A stretch of 64,000 nt of DNA, from NCBI GenBank assembly GCA_964247055.1, contig OZ176059.1, positions 992,001 to 1,056,000 of the forward strand. Reading direction: 5' to 3'. The notes beneath the pieces were generated by a model. That model worked only from the letters and a program-made list of their open reading frames with translations, ran no database searches and had not been told where the DNA came from. The DNA is from Paragordius varius (taxonomy: Eukaryota; Nematomorpha). Positions within the stretch are counted from its first letter, which is position 1. The number at the start of each line of letters is the position of its first letter. Positions 1 to 12,189 of this stretch are shown here, in pieces. A program made the position numbers and the translations under genes.

Positions 1-378
1 CAATTAATTTGAATAATGATAATAATAAACCGAGTATATCTCCAAATAACGCATCCACACAAGTTGTCGTTGAACAAGTCCAACACCAAAGTATTGGAGA
101 GGGCCATCAATTTGCTGATGTGGAAAATACTGTTAATACCATCAATACCAACATTGATTCCATATTTTTAAATCATGACATTTATAATGGTGAAAAAGAG
201 AATAAAGGCATGAAAGCGGATGCAAATATAGATAATGGTGATGATAGTAATCACACTACTACCATAACCGATGATTTATTTAAAAAATTTATTACAATGG
301 CAAAAAGCAATAATGCAAGTACCAATATGAGTACCGATGATGTCGGTTCAATCGATACTCCGTCCATGGATATCATGG
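1..378 (+). CDS. NHL gene, first visible exon (Asn-rich linker)
   Basis: Open from the window edge in the frame reading [16 protein letters not shown]. The exon is cut by the window start and ends in phase 1 at a GTATTT donor inside ATG-GGT. Rich in Asn, Asp, Thr and Ser, with no recognisable domain. Confidence 0.7.
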
Positions 379-3300
379 GTATTTATATTTCAAAGAATCT
401 TTACCCATTTTTGAATATATTAGGGACAAATTTATGATAAATACTATACATTCAATATATATACATTTTCTTAATTTTAACACATTTTGCCATAAAAATC
501 CTTTTCCTTAATAATAGGTGTGTCTTTTGTTTGTGGGAAAATGTTAAATTAAAAAAATGAATATACAACATATTCATCATGGTGCAATATTATTTGGTTA
601 ATTATTTTTTAATATTTTTATGCTCAATTAAATGTTGTCTGTTTTGAAATATAAATAATTATTTTAATTGAATTATTTTTTTGGTTTCAATCATAGAGAA
701 GGATACCTGTACTCTTAATGGTTTCCCCAAAGTTGAAAATGGATTAAATGATGAATTCGCTTCCCAATTGATGGATAATTATAATCAATTGTTGGATAAT
801 CCGTTGGCACAAAAAATGGTAAATTATATTTCTTGTGCAATATTTTTTATACGATAAATACGACAAAATGTCTCCATCTTTGTTTTATAAGCAGAAGAAA
901 TTAAGTTTTTATAAGAATGGAATTTGACTTTAAAATAATTTGGTATGCTTGGGTGTCTATGGTTGTTTTCCTTCCTTAAAAGCCAATTTTTGTTTCCCCC
1001 ACCCTTAAATAGTAAAGACCAATTTAAGGACATTTTTAACAATCGTTTATATATCCATCGTAACCGTCGAATATGTTGTTGACAAGTTAAATTTATAATA
1101 ATTGTATGAAAAAGGCTATTCAACCATTTTTAAACAGGGTAAAAAGTTTTCAAATAGAATAATATATGACTCTTGCATTGAATGTGTTTTACCTATAGAT
1201 TTTGCAATTACTTGCTGCATCCACCACCACGACAAAAAACAGTGATAATGATATCAATAACGAAACGCATAATAGCAAAGGTACAACCACCAATGTTGAT
1301 AATATGACGACGGAAAAATGTGAAAATCAGTTATTGCCCTATAATCAGGACATTTTTGGAAATAATGCAGCAACAATCCTTAATCCACGTTCAAATATGA
1401 ATGTATCTTCCTCTGCTAATATCGTTGAGAATGGTATGGATATAAATGGCATAAATAAAGTCAACACGTTGAATAGAAATTTGGAATATATAAATGATAA
1501 TAGTTGCGTCAATAATATGGATAGTAAACTCAAATATAATGATAATAATAATGATAACGAAAATACGATAAATGCTGACAAAGAAGTTAATTCCATTACA
1601 CCGATTGATGGATGCATTAATGCCAACAATTCGGCCATAGCTCAAATATATGCTAATTTATTGGCTGCTGGTGCAACGTTTCCTCAAATTAATAGTATGT
1701 CATTTAATCTTGGATATGATAAAATAGTCTAATTCATTTTAAAAAAATCAGAATGTATAAATAAAAAACATATATATATATATGTATTCACTAAATATTG
1801 CCAGTTAAATGTGCATCAATTGCTTACAGTCAATTTTTTTGCTTTTTCCACCTATTAGCCAATAATATTGCTTTTTTTATATATGTTACCTGCCAATATA
1901 TAATTAAATAAAAAATTAACAATTAAAGACGAGAAAAATTAGTAATTAAATGGTGTTTTTATTTTAAAGAAATAGGAGAGAGTGATAAAAATATAACACA
2001 TTTGCATATTAATTGATAGAATATTTGAGTCAACGCCTTATGCAACAACAAATACAAATGAATGGATCAACTTTGGAGGTTTATTTAAAATTTTTGTTTT
2101 ACTTTTTCTTGAGCATATTGCTATGATATGTATATTAACATTAAGATTGTGATGAAATAATTCAATCAACTTTTAAGTTTCAATTACCCAAACATACTAT
2201 GCATTTTTTAAGCCTTTCCCGATTCCGCTCGTTTTTGGTGTATTTTTTATTATGAAGATTCAGCTTTATCTAAAAATAAAACATTAATATAACAAAAACC
2301 ATATTTTTAGCGTTTTTCTATAACCTTTAAATTATTTTTAAATTTACATTTGATTTATTTAACAATTTACCTCATTTCACTACCAAAACGGTAGTTATTG
2401 TTGCATTAAAGAAATTGGTTTATACTTATCTTTTAAATAAAATAATTAATCTTTTAGAATAATTTGATGAAAACATCAGTAAAATTATAGTAAATATATT
2501 AATTAATTTTCATTAGAAACACCTAACATTATCAAATTAAAACAGAAATAAAATTAAATTTTAATTTTAATATTCATATTATTTCCCTGTATACGTTGTT
2601 GTTACAGTACAATAATCATGGTGGAATGTCTTTGTTTGAAACCAAAGGTAATCAACCCAATAATAACAATAATAATGTCAACACCACCAACAATCCAAGT
2701 AATTTAAATCCAAATTTCCAACAATCAACAAATTTTTTTAATACATTTGGCAAAAATCCCCAACAATTGGATGCATTGTTAACACTTCTTTTTAATACCA
2801 ATATGAATACTAATGCCAATGCTATAAAGGATATGAACAATACTGATGAGGAATTCTCCGATGTGTTACCCTATGGGGAAAGAAGAAAATTACAAAATAA
2901 TCTACTATCAAGGCCTTTATCATCTATAACACCGGGCATTACCACTAACGATGATGATTTAATGCATTTACTCACGTTACAACCACCGTATAACTCAACA
3001 ACCAATACCAATGTTCAACAAAAGTTACAGAATCAATATATCTTATCACCAGATGGGAACTTGAAAATGAATCAAGCGATGAATGGGTTAATTTTATAAT
3101 TATACATTTAGTCAATATTTTTGTGTATATTACTTTAATTTGTACACATATAAATTGAGCACCTTTTTTTTACCCTTTAAGGAATTTGTGTAAGTATGTA
3201 TTTATGTTGCTATTTTCAATATGTTTATGTCTTCCAGTAATTTGACGTTTTTTCCCATTTAGGATCACACATTCAATCCATATATAATATTGAAAATAAG

Positions 3301-6300
3301 GGATGGATTATTCTTTACAATCTGTCATTTACCATTACTGATTAATTTGCCATGTTCTTATCGATATATCATTAATACCATTTTACTATTTTTCTTGCAT
3401 TTATATTTAAAGATATATATACATAAAAGCGATGGTTTTTTTACAATAAGACTTCCTTAAACATTTAATATAACATTTATCATCAATATATTTCTATACT
3501 ATAATAACTTAGAGTATATTTATACTCATTTATATTTTATATAATAGCATTCAACCTAATGTTACTGCTGCTCTGTCAATCTTAATGCCTTCTACGCGGG
3601 CCACCAATTTAACAACCCCAATAAGTCTTGATGGTAAAAATCGAAACCATAATCATCACCTATTATTCGCCCCATCTCAATCTCAACAATTGTATATGGC
3701 CGGTTTTGCTGGTAATGTTAGTAATGGTAGTAATAATAATAATAACCGTCTCTATAATAACGCATCTCTTAACAATAATATGAATTATAATGATGGTCCA
3801 ACATGGTATCCTGAAACTTGCACTGCACCACTTGACGCAATAAATGATAATATTGCAATCAATAATGGCAGTAATACCAATAATAATGTACAACAACACA
3901 ATCTGCAAATGATGATGCTTATGAAGAATACGAATAATGGTATGTCTACAACACATGTATCCAACATGAATCACCATACCACAAACACTAATAATTATCC
4001 AAATAATTCTACGCCAATGAAAGTTAGGTAAGTTGGTATATTGATTGTGTTTTTTACAGCGTTTTGTCTAACTTTTTTTTGACTAGTAATAAATGTACCA
4101 TTTTTACCCTTGGACACTTTATAAATTCACTCCTGAACATTTTGAAATTTGACACTCACCCTAAAAATAAAATATATGTTTTGATCACCAAATTTTTTGT
4201 TTTATTACTCTATTTTATAAAAATAAAAAAGAATATTGGTAAATTTTAGTAGGTGTCTTTATATTACTCAAGACACCTAAAATTATAAAATACCTATATT
4301 TTTCTATTTTAAAAAAAAATCAAAAAAATTATAGGAATAAATAAACAAAAAATGATCCTATGCCAAAACACATAATTTGTTTTAGAGTGAATTTGTTGAA
4401 ATGTACAAGGGTGAATAATAATTTGTTCACACCTTAGGTAGGGTAATCATATATATTGTTGTTTATAATTTAGGGTAAAATTTGGATCGCTAGGATCAGG
4501 TATGCTGCAATTTAATTCACCTCACGGGTTTTGCCTAGGTGTGGAGGAAGAAATAATCATAGCTGATACTAGTAATCACCGAATTCAAGTTTACACTAAA
4601 TCAGGTTTGAGAAAAGATAATTTTCGTACTGACTGGTACACTTTATATCAGTGGTATTGACCAAATTAAAGGACCGAGCACCATATAATAATAAAAAAAT
4701 TTGATAATTGTTTGATACATTTGCAGATAATTATTTATATTTAAAATAATTACATCAAAAAATTTAATAAATAATTTACGACAGTAAAGTAGTATTATGG
4801 CCGTGATTTGAGTAACACTGCTTTAAACGATTACACATGTTATGCTAAAACCAATAAAATTTCAAATATCAAAGACAAAACATAAAAGATAAAAGATTTT
4901 CTAGTTTATTTAAGAGACTCATGCTGGATTTGAAATTAAGGGTAGAGATGTGAATTTGTTACAAGTTCATTTTTGAATTTTTTTTGTTAATACTATGCAG
5001 GAAAATATTCAGGTTTTAAAATCTGATGTTTCTTATAAAATTAGTATATATATATATATATATATATATAAAGATTTTGCTTTTCTCATCATAATTTATT
5101 GTTTTTAGGAGCCTTTAAGGGTCAATTCGGTACACCCGGGCGCGAAGAAGGACAGTTATGGTATCCCCGTAAGATTGCTGTTAATAAAATTACGGGAGCT
5201 TTTATCGTTTGTGATAGGGGTAGTGAACGTTCTCGCATGCAAATCTTTGATTCCACTGGTGCGTACGTTAGGAAAATACCTATACGTTATATTGATATAG
5301 TTGCTGGATTAGCTATCACAGAATGTAAGTAGTGGAGAGTATTAAATTTACATTATTTGCTAATACCTAAATTAGATTATATTTTACATAATAGTGTGTG
5401 TGCAAAATTGCGTTAATTTTTTCCATTATTTTAACCGGTTAATGGAAATGGACAAAATGTTTAGGTTTAAAGCACTTAAGTTTTCCCTATTTTGTCAAAA
5501 TATTGTTATAAGTAGCATCGTTTCACATATAATAAAACCAAACTTGATCTTACAAAAAAAATTATATTATACTTAATTACAACTAAATATCATTGATCAA
5601 AATTTCTTTGCGCGAAATAACCCGTAGGAGAAGTTTCTCAGTTTTAAATATTTATTTAATATTGTTGGAACAAATTAAAAATGTGTCCGTTTGTGCGCAT
5701 GAATAATTTTATACACAAAAAGTAATATAAAGCCATATTTTTTTAAATAAAGTTTTCTGGGTTAACCTGCATATAAAACCTAAACTAACTCAACATTCAA
5801 TCATCTACCACTCATTTTTGTCACACGAGCATTCGGATATATATATTTATATATATATATATATATCATTTACAATTCAAATTCACCCTAAAAATAAATT
5901 ATGTGTTTTTGAACTAATATAACTCGTCATTAAAACGAAATATATTCTTATGGCATAGCTTATAATTATTTCAGTATTATATTAATAATAAACGTGATTC
6001 ATTTTTAAGAAATAAAAAAAATATAGGTAATTTTTAATCTTAAAAAATTCATAATTTATTTTAGGGTGATTTGATCTGTAAATGGTATATATATGTATAA
6101 TAGATGGGTCACCCTTTGGAGCTGGTCACATCATTGCGGTTGATAGTGTAACACCTACCGTGTTCCGTATCACAGAGGCCGGAGAATTGCTCCATTGGTT
6201 TGATTGTAGCGAACATATGAGGGAGCCGTCGGACGTGGCTGTCCGCGGGACCGAATACTATGTTTGTGACTTTAAAGGCCATTGCGTAGCTGTGTTTAGT

Positions 6301-8334
6301 GAAGCTGGAACCTTTTTACGACGCATTGGGCGTGAAGGCATAACCAATTTCCCCAACGGGATAGATGTGTCCGAGGGTGGTGAGGTAACTAAGTTTCGTC
6401 ATATTGCCACAGGGGGGTGCCCAATACAAATTGCGGGCCTTATTTGTAATTTATATATGGGCATCAAATTAGTAGATTTGATTTCAAACATAAGGCTGTA
6501 AAATGCAAGCACGATATATCAAATTTTTTAGTTCTTGCCAATTAAATAAAAATTTTAGAAAAAATGATCAAGAAATACCAATTTTACGACGATTTTGTAG
6601 GCATATTTTTGCAAATTATGGATTCTCAAAATTTTTCCGAGCCGCATGTTTGCTAACCCTGTATTTGAAAAATGGGTGTTCTAGATGTATTAGTTAATGT
6701 CTTCTATTGTTAAGATTAAGTCGCAGAAAATTTTGAGATGAGAAATTAATTCGAAAGGGTAAATTTGTTAGTGACCTTAACCCGAGATTTTTATTTTTAA
6801 TTATAAATGCGATGGATAAAAATGAAGGATTGCTAAACATATATAAAAATATGATAAGCCGCAAACATATATTATTAATAAACTATATTTAGCAAATATT
6901 AAGAAAGTTCACTTGGGACTTTTTTTAATTTTTTGCACCTAATGATTTCTAAAAGCTTGTTGTATTTTTTGAAATTAATGTTCATACGGTAGAGGAAAGG
7001 GTTATGACTGAACACAAGAGCTCATTTCAAAAGCGGGCTTGACATTCATTGGCGCATTTCATCATCATTAACTTTAACTAACCTGCTTGGGGGCTGAGTT
7101 TTTAATATATCACACTCTAATACGCATACAGATACTAGTCGGTGACAGTCACGGAAATCGCTTCCACGTGGCCGTGTTTCGTGGTACGGATGGTACACCC
7201 CTGGGGGAATTTGAGTGTCCACACGTTAAGGTTAGCCGGTGTTGCGGACTCGCTATAACGGCCGAAGGGTATGTCGTAACGTTGGCCAAAAATAATCATT
7301 ACGTCCTTGTGTTGGATACGTTGTTTGTTGCGGCTCCACCTGTCCCATTGTCTTGTGAGGAGGAGACACGATCTAAATTGGACGATTTATACAATAATCG
7401 TGCTGCAGTCACCTGTTCTTCCGAATTTTCCAATAGTAATCACCAGCACATTAATAGTGGTAATGGTAATGTAACAAACAATAGTAATTTAACTTCACCG
7501 GATACTTATCCCTCCTCTTGTTTGACCCTTGCCTTGGGCATGAAAAATGCGGCTCTATTAACCAAACCCTATTTGGATGAAAAGTCTAATAATTTCATTG
7601 ATAATGATTATATCACTACCACCACCTCCACAGCTGATACTGATTATAATACCAAAATGTTGATAAATAACATGTTACTTATGATGAACAATACCTACTC
7701 CTCATCCTCCAGTCTTAATTCTGCTGCTAAGGCCATGTTGATGCAACAATTTACTAATCAGCAAACTAATTTGGTTTCGCAAAACAATATGTTACATAAT
7801 GATTCGGTTATTAGAGATTCCTACAATAATTATAATAGTTTAGATGGATTAAGTGTAACACCGCAAACTCAACAAAATGCATTTGTCCCTACCAACATTT
7901 TGAACCATAATACTGATTTTCCGAATGATAATTGCTACGCAAATACAGCCGTAACCAGCAGAAATATATTATACGGTAATGGTAACAATCATTCAATCAA
8001 CGATATTAATTCAATATCTAGCGAGACCACTTTGACAACATGTGCCCAACAAATGCCATATGCTGCCCCATTTAATTTGGACGCCTTGCTACAGTCATTG
8101 GGACAAGGGAATAATAATTCTGCTGTTTTAACCATGACACAAAATGACGACCAAAAACAGCATAATAATGATTTTGGTATTATTACTAGTGCAGGTAATA
8201 ATACATTTGAGCGTATGATGGATTTGAATTTCAACGCAACTACTAATATTAATAATAATAATAAGACGCTTTGTGATATCTTTAATTCACCCCAAAACGA
8301 TGCTAATGGACCACCACCTAATTTTTTGGTGTGA
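1..8334 (+). CDS. TRIM-NHL protein of the Brat/NCL-1 type, 5' partial, ten exons
   Basis: Exons by reading-frame and splice-phase matching: 1-378, 697-818, 1199-1694, 2020-2078, 2608-3086, 3548-4027, 4474-4604, 5109-5324, 6104-6384 and 7132-8334 (TGA stop). All have AG acceptors and GT donors and the phases join without a stop, giving about 1,280 visible residues. The first six exons encode low-complexity Asn/Thr/Gln-rich sequence. The last four encode an NHL beta-propeller; blades such as [18 protein letters not shown] and [15 protein letters not shown] match Drosophila Brat closely in order and wording. In the family the propeller binds mRNA 3' UTRs and represses translation, acting in the cytoplasm. 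B-boxes and the coiled coil expected upstream are not in the window. Unlike Brat, where the NHL is C-terminal, about 330 Asn-rich residues follow it. Family assignment is strong; orthology to Brat rather than to another TRIM-NHL is inference. Confidence 0.88.
697..818 (+). CDS. NHL gene exon, 122 nt
   Basis: Acceptor TTTCAATCATAG, phase 1 in and phase 0 out at ATG|GTAAAT. Encodes [20 protein letters not shown] and onwards to LDNPLAQKM. Supported by phase continuity with both neighbours. Confidence 0.7.
1199..1694 (+). CDS. NHL gene exon, 496 nt, Asn/Thr-rich
   Basis: Acceptor TTTTACCTATAG, phase 0 in; leaves in phase 1 at ATA|GTATGT. Begins [12 protein letters not shown] and is dominated by Asn, Asp, Thr and Ser. 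Antisense open frames here are shadows of the repetitive codons. Confidence 0.72.
2020..2078 (+). CDS. NHL gene micro-exon, 59 nt
   Basis: Encodes (K)[19 protein letters not shown] between acceptor AATTGATAG and donor GAG|GTTTAT. The phase 1 entry and phase 0 exit are exactly what the flanking exons need. The Gln-rich stretch matches the linker composition. Confidence 0.6.
2608..3086 (+). CDS. NHL gene exon, 479 nt, Asn-rich
   Basis: Acceptor GTTGTTACAG; the first codons read [14 protein letters not shown]. Leaves in phase 2 at AATGG|GTTAAT. Low-complexity with poly-Asn runs and no domain seen. Confidence 0.7.
3548..4027 (+). CDS. NHL gene exon, 480 nt, Asn-rich, ends just before the propeller
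   Basis: Acceptor TATATAATAG, phase 2; reads (G)[18 protein letters not shown] and ends TPMKV-AG at a consensus GTAAGT donor. The AG of the split codon joins G of the next exon to give Arg, the residue that starts the NHL propeller. Confidence 0.72.
4118..4436. mobile_element. Diverged copy of palindromic MITE family A
   Basis: Left arm has CACCCTAAAAATAAAATATA; right arm has ACATAATTTGTTTTAGAGTG and AAGGGTGAATAATAATTTG in inverted orientation. This matches the better copies at 20,453, 52,901 and 56,734. Located in an intron of the NHL gene; ends approximate. Confidence 0.5.
4474..4604 (+). CDS. NHL gene exon: first NHL blade
   Basis: Encodes (R)[20 protein letters not shown] and the blade core [18 protein letters not shown]. 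This is the standard NHL repeat pattern (KFG...G.F..P.G......I.VAD..NHRIQ.F). Acceptor TTTATAATTTAG, donor TCAG|GTTTGA. Confidence 0.88.
4649..4820. mobile_element. Small hAT-like MITE in an NHL-gene intron
   Basis: Begins CAGTGGTATTGACC and ends TTTGAGTAACACTG, the hAT-type terminal pattern seen in the larger element at 48,861. Flanks are CTTTATAT and CTTTAAAC, six of eight bases alike, consistent with an aged 8-bp target duplication. Confidence 0.55.
5109..5324 (+). CDS. NHL gene exon: second blade
   Basis: Encodes (G)[19 protein letters not shown], then [19 protein letters not shown] and [14 protein letters not shown]. Acceptor TTGTTTTTAG, donor GAAT|GTAAGT. Matches the second Brat blade, including the LLYPNRVAV-like run. 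Confidence 0.87.
5865..6089. mobile_element. MITE family A copy abutting an exon acceptor
   Basis: Left arm TCATTTACAATTCAAATTCA then CCCTAAAAATAAATTATGTG; right arm is the inverse, TAATTTATTTTAGGGTGA to TGTAAATGGTATA. A palindromic element of about 225 bp that supplies nearly all the intron sequence just before the exon at 6,104. Confidence 0.75.
6104..6384 (+). CDS. NHL gene exon: third and fourth blades
   Basis: Reads (Y)[17 protein letters not shown], then [37 protein letters not shown] and [15 protein letters not shown]. The order equals Brat's VIIFDQNGNVLHKFGCSKH to GGEGITNYPIG stretch. The acceptor TATAATAG lies only about 14 bp after the end of a palindromic mobile element (5,865-6,089). 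Confidence 0.9.
7132..8334 (+). CDS. NHL gene last exon: final blades plus long Asn-rich tail
   Basis: Acceptor TACGCATACAG, phase 0. Residues 1-75 ([16 protein letters not shown] to [19 protein letters not shown]) close the propeller. About 330 residues follow, rich in Asn, Thr, Ser and Met, ending PPPNFLV and TGA. An in-frame extension upstream to 7,087 is intron read-through, not coding. Confidence 0.88.
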   Translation: MLVGDSHGNRFHVAVFRGTDGTPLGEFECPHVKVSRCCGLAITAEGYVVTLAKNNHYVLVLDTLFVAAPPVPLSCEEETRSKLDDLYNNRAAVTCSSEFSNSNHQHINSGNGNVTNNSNLTSPDTYPSSCLTLALGMKNAALLTKPYLDEKSNNFIDNDYITTTTSTADTDYNTKMLINNMLLMMNNTYSSSSSLNSAAKAMLMQQFTNQQTNLVSQNNMLHNDSVIRDSYNNYNSLDGLSVTPQTQQNAFVPTNILNHNTDFPNDNCYANTAVTSRNILYGNGNNHSINDINSISSETTLTTCAQQMPYAAPFNLDALLQSLGQGNNNSAVLTMTQNDDQKQHNNDFGIITSAGNNTFERMMDLNFNATTNINNNNKTLCDIFNSPQNDANGPPPNFLV

Positions 8335-11320
8335 ATTTTAATTTTACCCAAAAAGTTTTTTTTCATTGCTATGAGAGATAGATGAGATAATAAGTATTAT
8401 AATTATGTAAAATAATTGTATTTGGCTCATGGTGATGATATCATGGTAGCCTGCGTGCGTCGTTATTTATACACATCATGCACATGTTTATAGTTTATTA
8501 AGATTAATTTTTGCGCAAACACATAATAATTTAATCCACACATATTTTTGAATCCATCTTCCACGGTGCTATTCCTGCCATTTTTGCTTATTATACCAAC
8601 ACATCCTGCACATATAAAAAACTTTTTTTTACTTTGCTGAACGTTTTGGTATCCCTAGTTTGGTTGAGGATCATTTACTTTTATAAAACAATTTCTCCAT
8701 TTTTTGGTCGGATTACATTGAAAACAAAAAATTAGTTTTTATTATATTTTTTTTTCTCTTACCAATGTAGTCTGAAGGATGATTTGTGAAGTGAATATAT
8801 ATCTTACAATATGTATGTTATAATGTTAGCTAATAATAATAATAATTTGTATTATTGGATATGGTATTACTGCACATTATTAAATTTATTTATGCATTTA
8901 TTCAACAGTTTTTTAGGTATATATATATGCATTATATACATCTATATATTATGCAGCATGGTTAAGTGATGAACGCGTGACCAACACGGTTTTGATACAA
9001 TATTTATTACTTTCTCCATTTTTTTTTACTCTTGTCACTTGTCATATATTATAACAACATTATAAATATTATTGTTTGGACCGTTTTCGCATTATACAGT
9101 TAGTTATGTGGATGCCATTTACTATTTTTTCTCCAATTTCATTTTTTTCTCATATGAATGAAGTGTGCAAATTTTTTTATACCCCACATTTTTACATATG
9201 CTGATGAGTGCATTGAAAAGAAATTTATTAATACCCATTTTTTGAGTTATATATATATATATATTTAAGAAATATACCTATCTTTCCATATAAATATAAT
9301 TAATGTTTTCATATATACTTTATATATCAAAAAACACTCATTCGTTTACATTTATCAATTTATATACACATATATTTTTTTATTTTAAAGATAGGCTCTT
9401 GCATAGATTATTTTTATCCATCGTTTTTGATGGGCTTTTTTCCTTGCAAAGCAGAAAATACCTTATATATGCTATATATAAAAATGTTATTTTCTCGTTT
9501 ATAAAAAATATTTTTTAATTAAAGATATCATATTTATACTGATGAATGATGCAAATAGCTCTTGTTTAGCACTCATAAAACTTTTTCTTTTTGATTACGA
9601 GTCATAATGAAAATTAGCGCGAATCTTTTTCCAGTCCATATTACAGGCTTAACCGACATACATATTCCAATTCATATTTAGTATTAATACACATTGATTA
9701 AACTGCTGTAGTTATTAACCAAAAAAGGCAAATGAAAATTGCGTTGCTGAGTGAGTGTATAGCAACACCTCTATGTACGTATAAAACCCAAAAATCGCAA
9801 TATACATTCTCTATATGGCAATCTAGTTTTTTGTTTATTTTATTTTTTGTGTTATTTATGCATAGTTTTTGGGAATTAATCGTTTTTTATCATAAATAAC
9901 CATATCCTTTCCATAATGCATGCATATTTTGCGGTTTTTTTCGATTTTGCTTCATAATTTATTATGGATCTTATTTTGATTCATAATGTAATTGAACATC
10001 ATTTATTTTTTCAACGATTTTCTCACACGCTTTTATTGATTTTAAAATTGTATGTGAAATAATAATTATATATCTTTATATACATATGTGTTTATTACAT
10101 TTGCTCATAACTTTTTGCATAAAATGCGCTCTTTTAATGTTTGCGCGCTGAAAAATATTTTCCGTTTTATTTTAAATAGTTTGTTAACCTTAAATATTTT
10201 TTGTTGTGAAAAGCCCGGTCACAAATGGAAGCATTGGGTAGTTTTATTGTCTTTTAAATTAATTGCTTTTTATATATCTTAACAAATGAATATGATATAA
10301 TATACATTTTAGCAATGATGATGTAATTTTTATTTAGTTATAATAATATGCGTAATTTGTCATTAACCATATTTTACATCTAACCATCCCACCTACATAT
10401 CATCTTCCAATTTTGGCATAGCCTTATTTTATATTAAAAAGCAGATAATTTTATATTTTTCATATGATACATATATTTACAAATATTTCGCAACATTCAT
10501 ATTAAACTGTTTTGTCTGTTTTAATAAATATATATTTTGCTTATTGTTTTTTTATAAAATATAAGAATAAGAATTTTCTATCACTGAAACCAAAATTTTA
10601 TGTTTTTGGATTATGATAAGCGTACTTTTTAGTTTGAGTTTTGTTAATAGTATGAATAATGATCATTATTAATAGAGATTTAAGAATTTATTTTAGTTTA
10701 GCAGCGCCAAAAAGGACAAATTTATATTATTACATATTTTATATCATATTCTTTAATCAAAAGAATATTCGATTATACGACAAAAATGGGAGTAAACAGA
10801 TTTCAAAGCTGATACTTATTCAAAAAATAAAAGAATTACCGGAATAACTGTTGAAAAAACGGCTTTAAAATTAGAAATGCAATTTTATAAAAATTATAAA
10901 TTATTTTTATAGTAAAATTTTATGTGAATTTTTTGGAACATATAATATTCGGTTTTATATTGAAAAAAAGTTGATACTGATCTATATTTAAAAGTTAAAT
11001 AAAGATAATAGGTTAAAGATGAAAGGATAGATGTATGATACCTAGGATTATTTAATTATAGGAAAAATTTATACTTTAAATGTTCAAGGACCAACCTGGT
11101 GATTAATTGATTGAAGTTTTAAAGGACATTAAATACAAATCGTATATTCCAGACCGGTTACAAGACCTATTAAAAGTTATGATTATATCGTACGATAAAT
11201 AAATTTAAAGAAAACCGTAAAATAATAATTATTAAGGCTTTATATTTTTGTCTTGCATATTAAAAACTCGCAATGATTGATAAAAAATCAAAATAAATTC
11301 CGATGTAATTTTTATATAGG
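8335..11320. other. 3' flank of NHL gene, no further gene seen
   Basis: AT-rich non-coding sequence. The start is presumably the 3' UTR of the NHL gene. Short open frames at 9,303 and 10,088 have no domain and AT-random composition. A fragment at about 11,080 (TGTTCAAGGACCAACCTGGT) recurs near 20,960 (AACCAACCTGGTAATTAA) and is probably repeat debris. Confidence 0.6.
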
Positions 11321-11329
11321 CTATCATGC

Positions 11330-11770
11330 TATTTATTATTATTGTAGCAAATGTCGTTGTCGATTTATTGCTTTTTCGAAGGTGTATTTTCTCCAGTTTA
11401 TTCGATTGTAAGTGAGTGATGTTAACTGTTGTAAAGAGAGATTGGTTTCTTTGGTTAGGTTTTCGATCCAGCGCATCTTGCAGCGTCCACGTTTCCTGGA
11501 TCCTTCGACCTTGCCTGTCATTAGTTGGAATTCCAAGTCATTAGCTCTGGTAATGTGACCAAAGTATGATAATTTCATTTTGAGGCACATGCCAATCAGG
11601 TGTATCTCGGGGTTTATTTTGTCAAGGATTACAGTGTTTTTTATTTTGTCTTTCCAAGTGAATCGAAGTATCTTCCGCCAGAACCAGTTTTCGAAGGCGT
11701 TAATGTATTTTTCGTCTACATTTTTTATTGTCCAGCTTTCTGATGCATATAGCATGCTAGGAAATATTAG
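11330..11770 (-). mobile_element. LINE 3' end: C-terminal part of a non-LTR reverse transcriptase
   Basis: The minus-strand open frame reads MLYASESWTIKNVDEK, then WFWRKILRFTWKDKIKN, LKMKLSYFGHITRAND and GSRKRGRCKMRWIEN. This is the conserved C-terminal region after the RT domain in RTE/Jockey-group LINEs (Y.SESWT, GHI.R, G.RKRGR..W). The frame stays open for 138 codons, then the element ends in a TAA-type microsatellite (AATAATAATAA on the minus strand), as such LINEs do. It is 5'-truncated, with no endonuclease or RT core here. Confidence 0.8.
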
Positions 11771-12189
11771 GGCTTTAACCTATATTAAAATTTCTTAAAG
11801 ACATTGGCCTTTTTGCTTAAGTTGATGACTACCCCATAATGGATATTAATAATGTTTGGCTTTTGAAATTTATTCATATCAAAAAAAAATTATACAAACA
11901 TTTGCTTTTTACTATAATATTAATATATAAAATAAAAAGCACTAAGTTTATACCAAAACATTTAATTGAGCATTACATAAACTAATTTTGCAAGTTTAAA
12001 TCTAAAATTATAAATGGATTAATCGTCCAAAGTACGATGAACTAAAATATATTTATCACATATAGGTGCAGTTATCAGTTTATTCCGGTTAAATAAGATA
12101 AGACTTCGCGAAAAATGAGCAGACGATTAATTCTATACAGGCCCCATTTTGTTCATCTGACATTAAATTATAATTGAGTCCGCCAAAAG

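Noticed and set aside
5394-5576. 60-codon plus-strand frame in the NHL gene
   Set aside because: Lies in an intron, lacks splice support and would interrupt the NHL blades.
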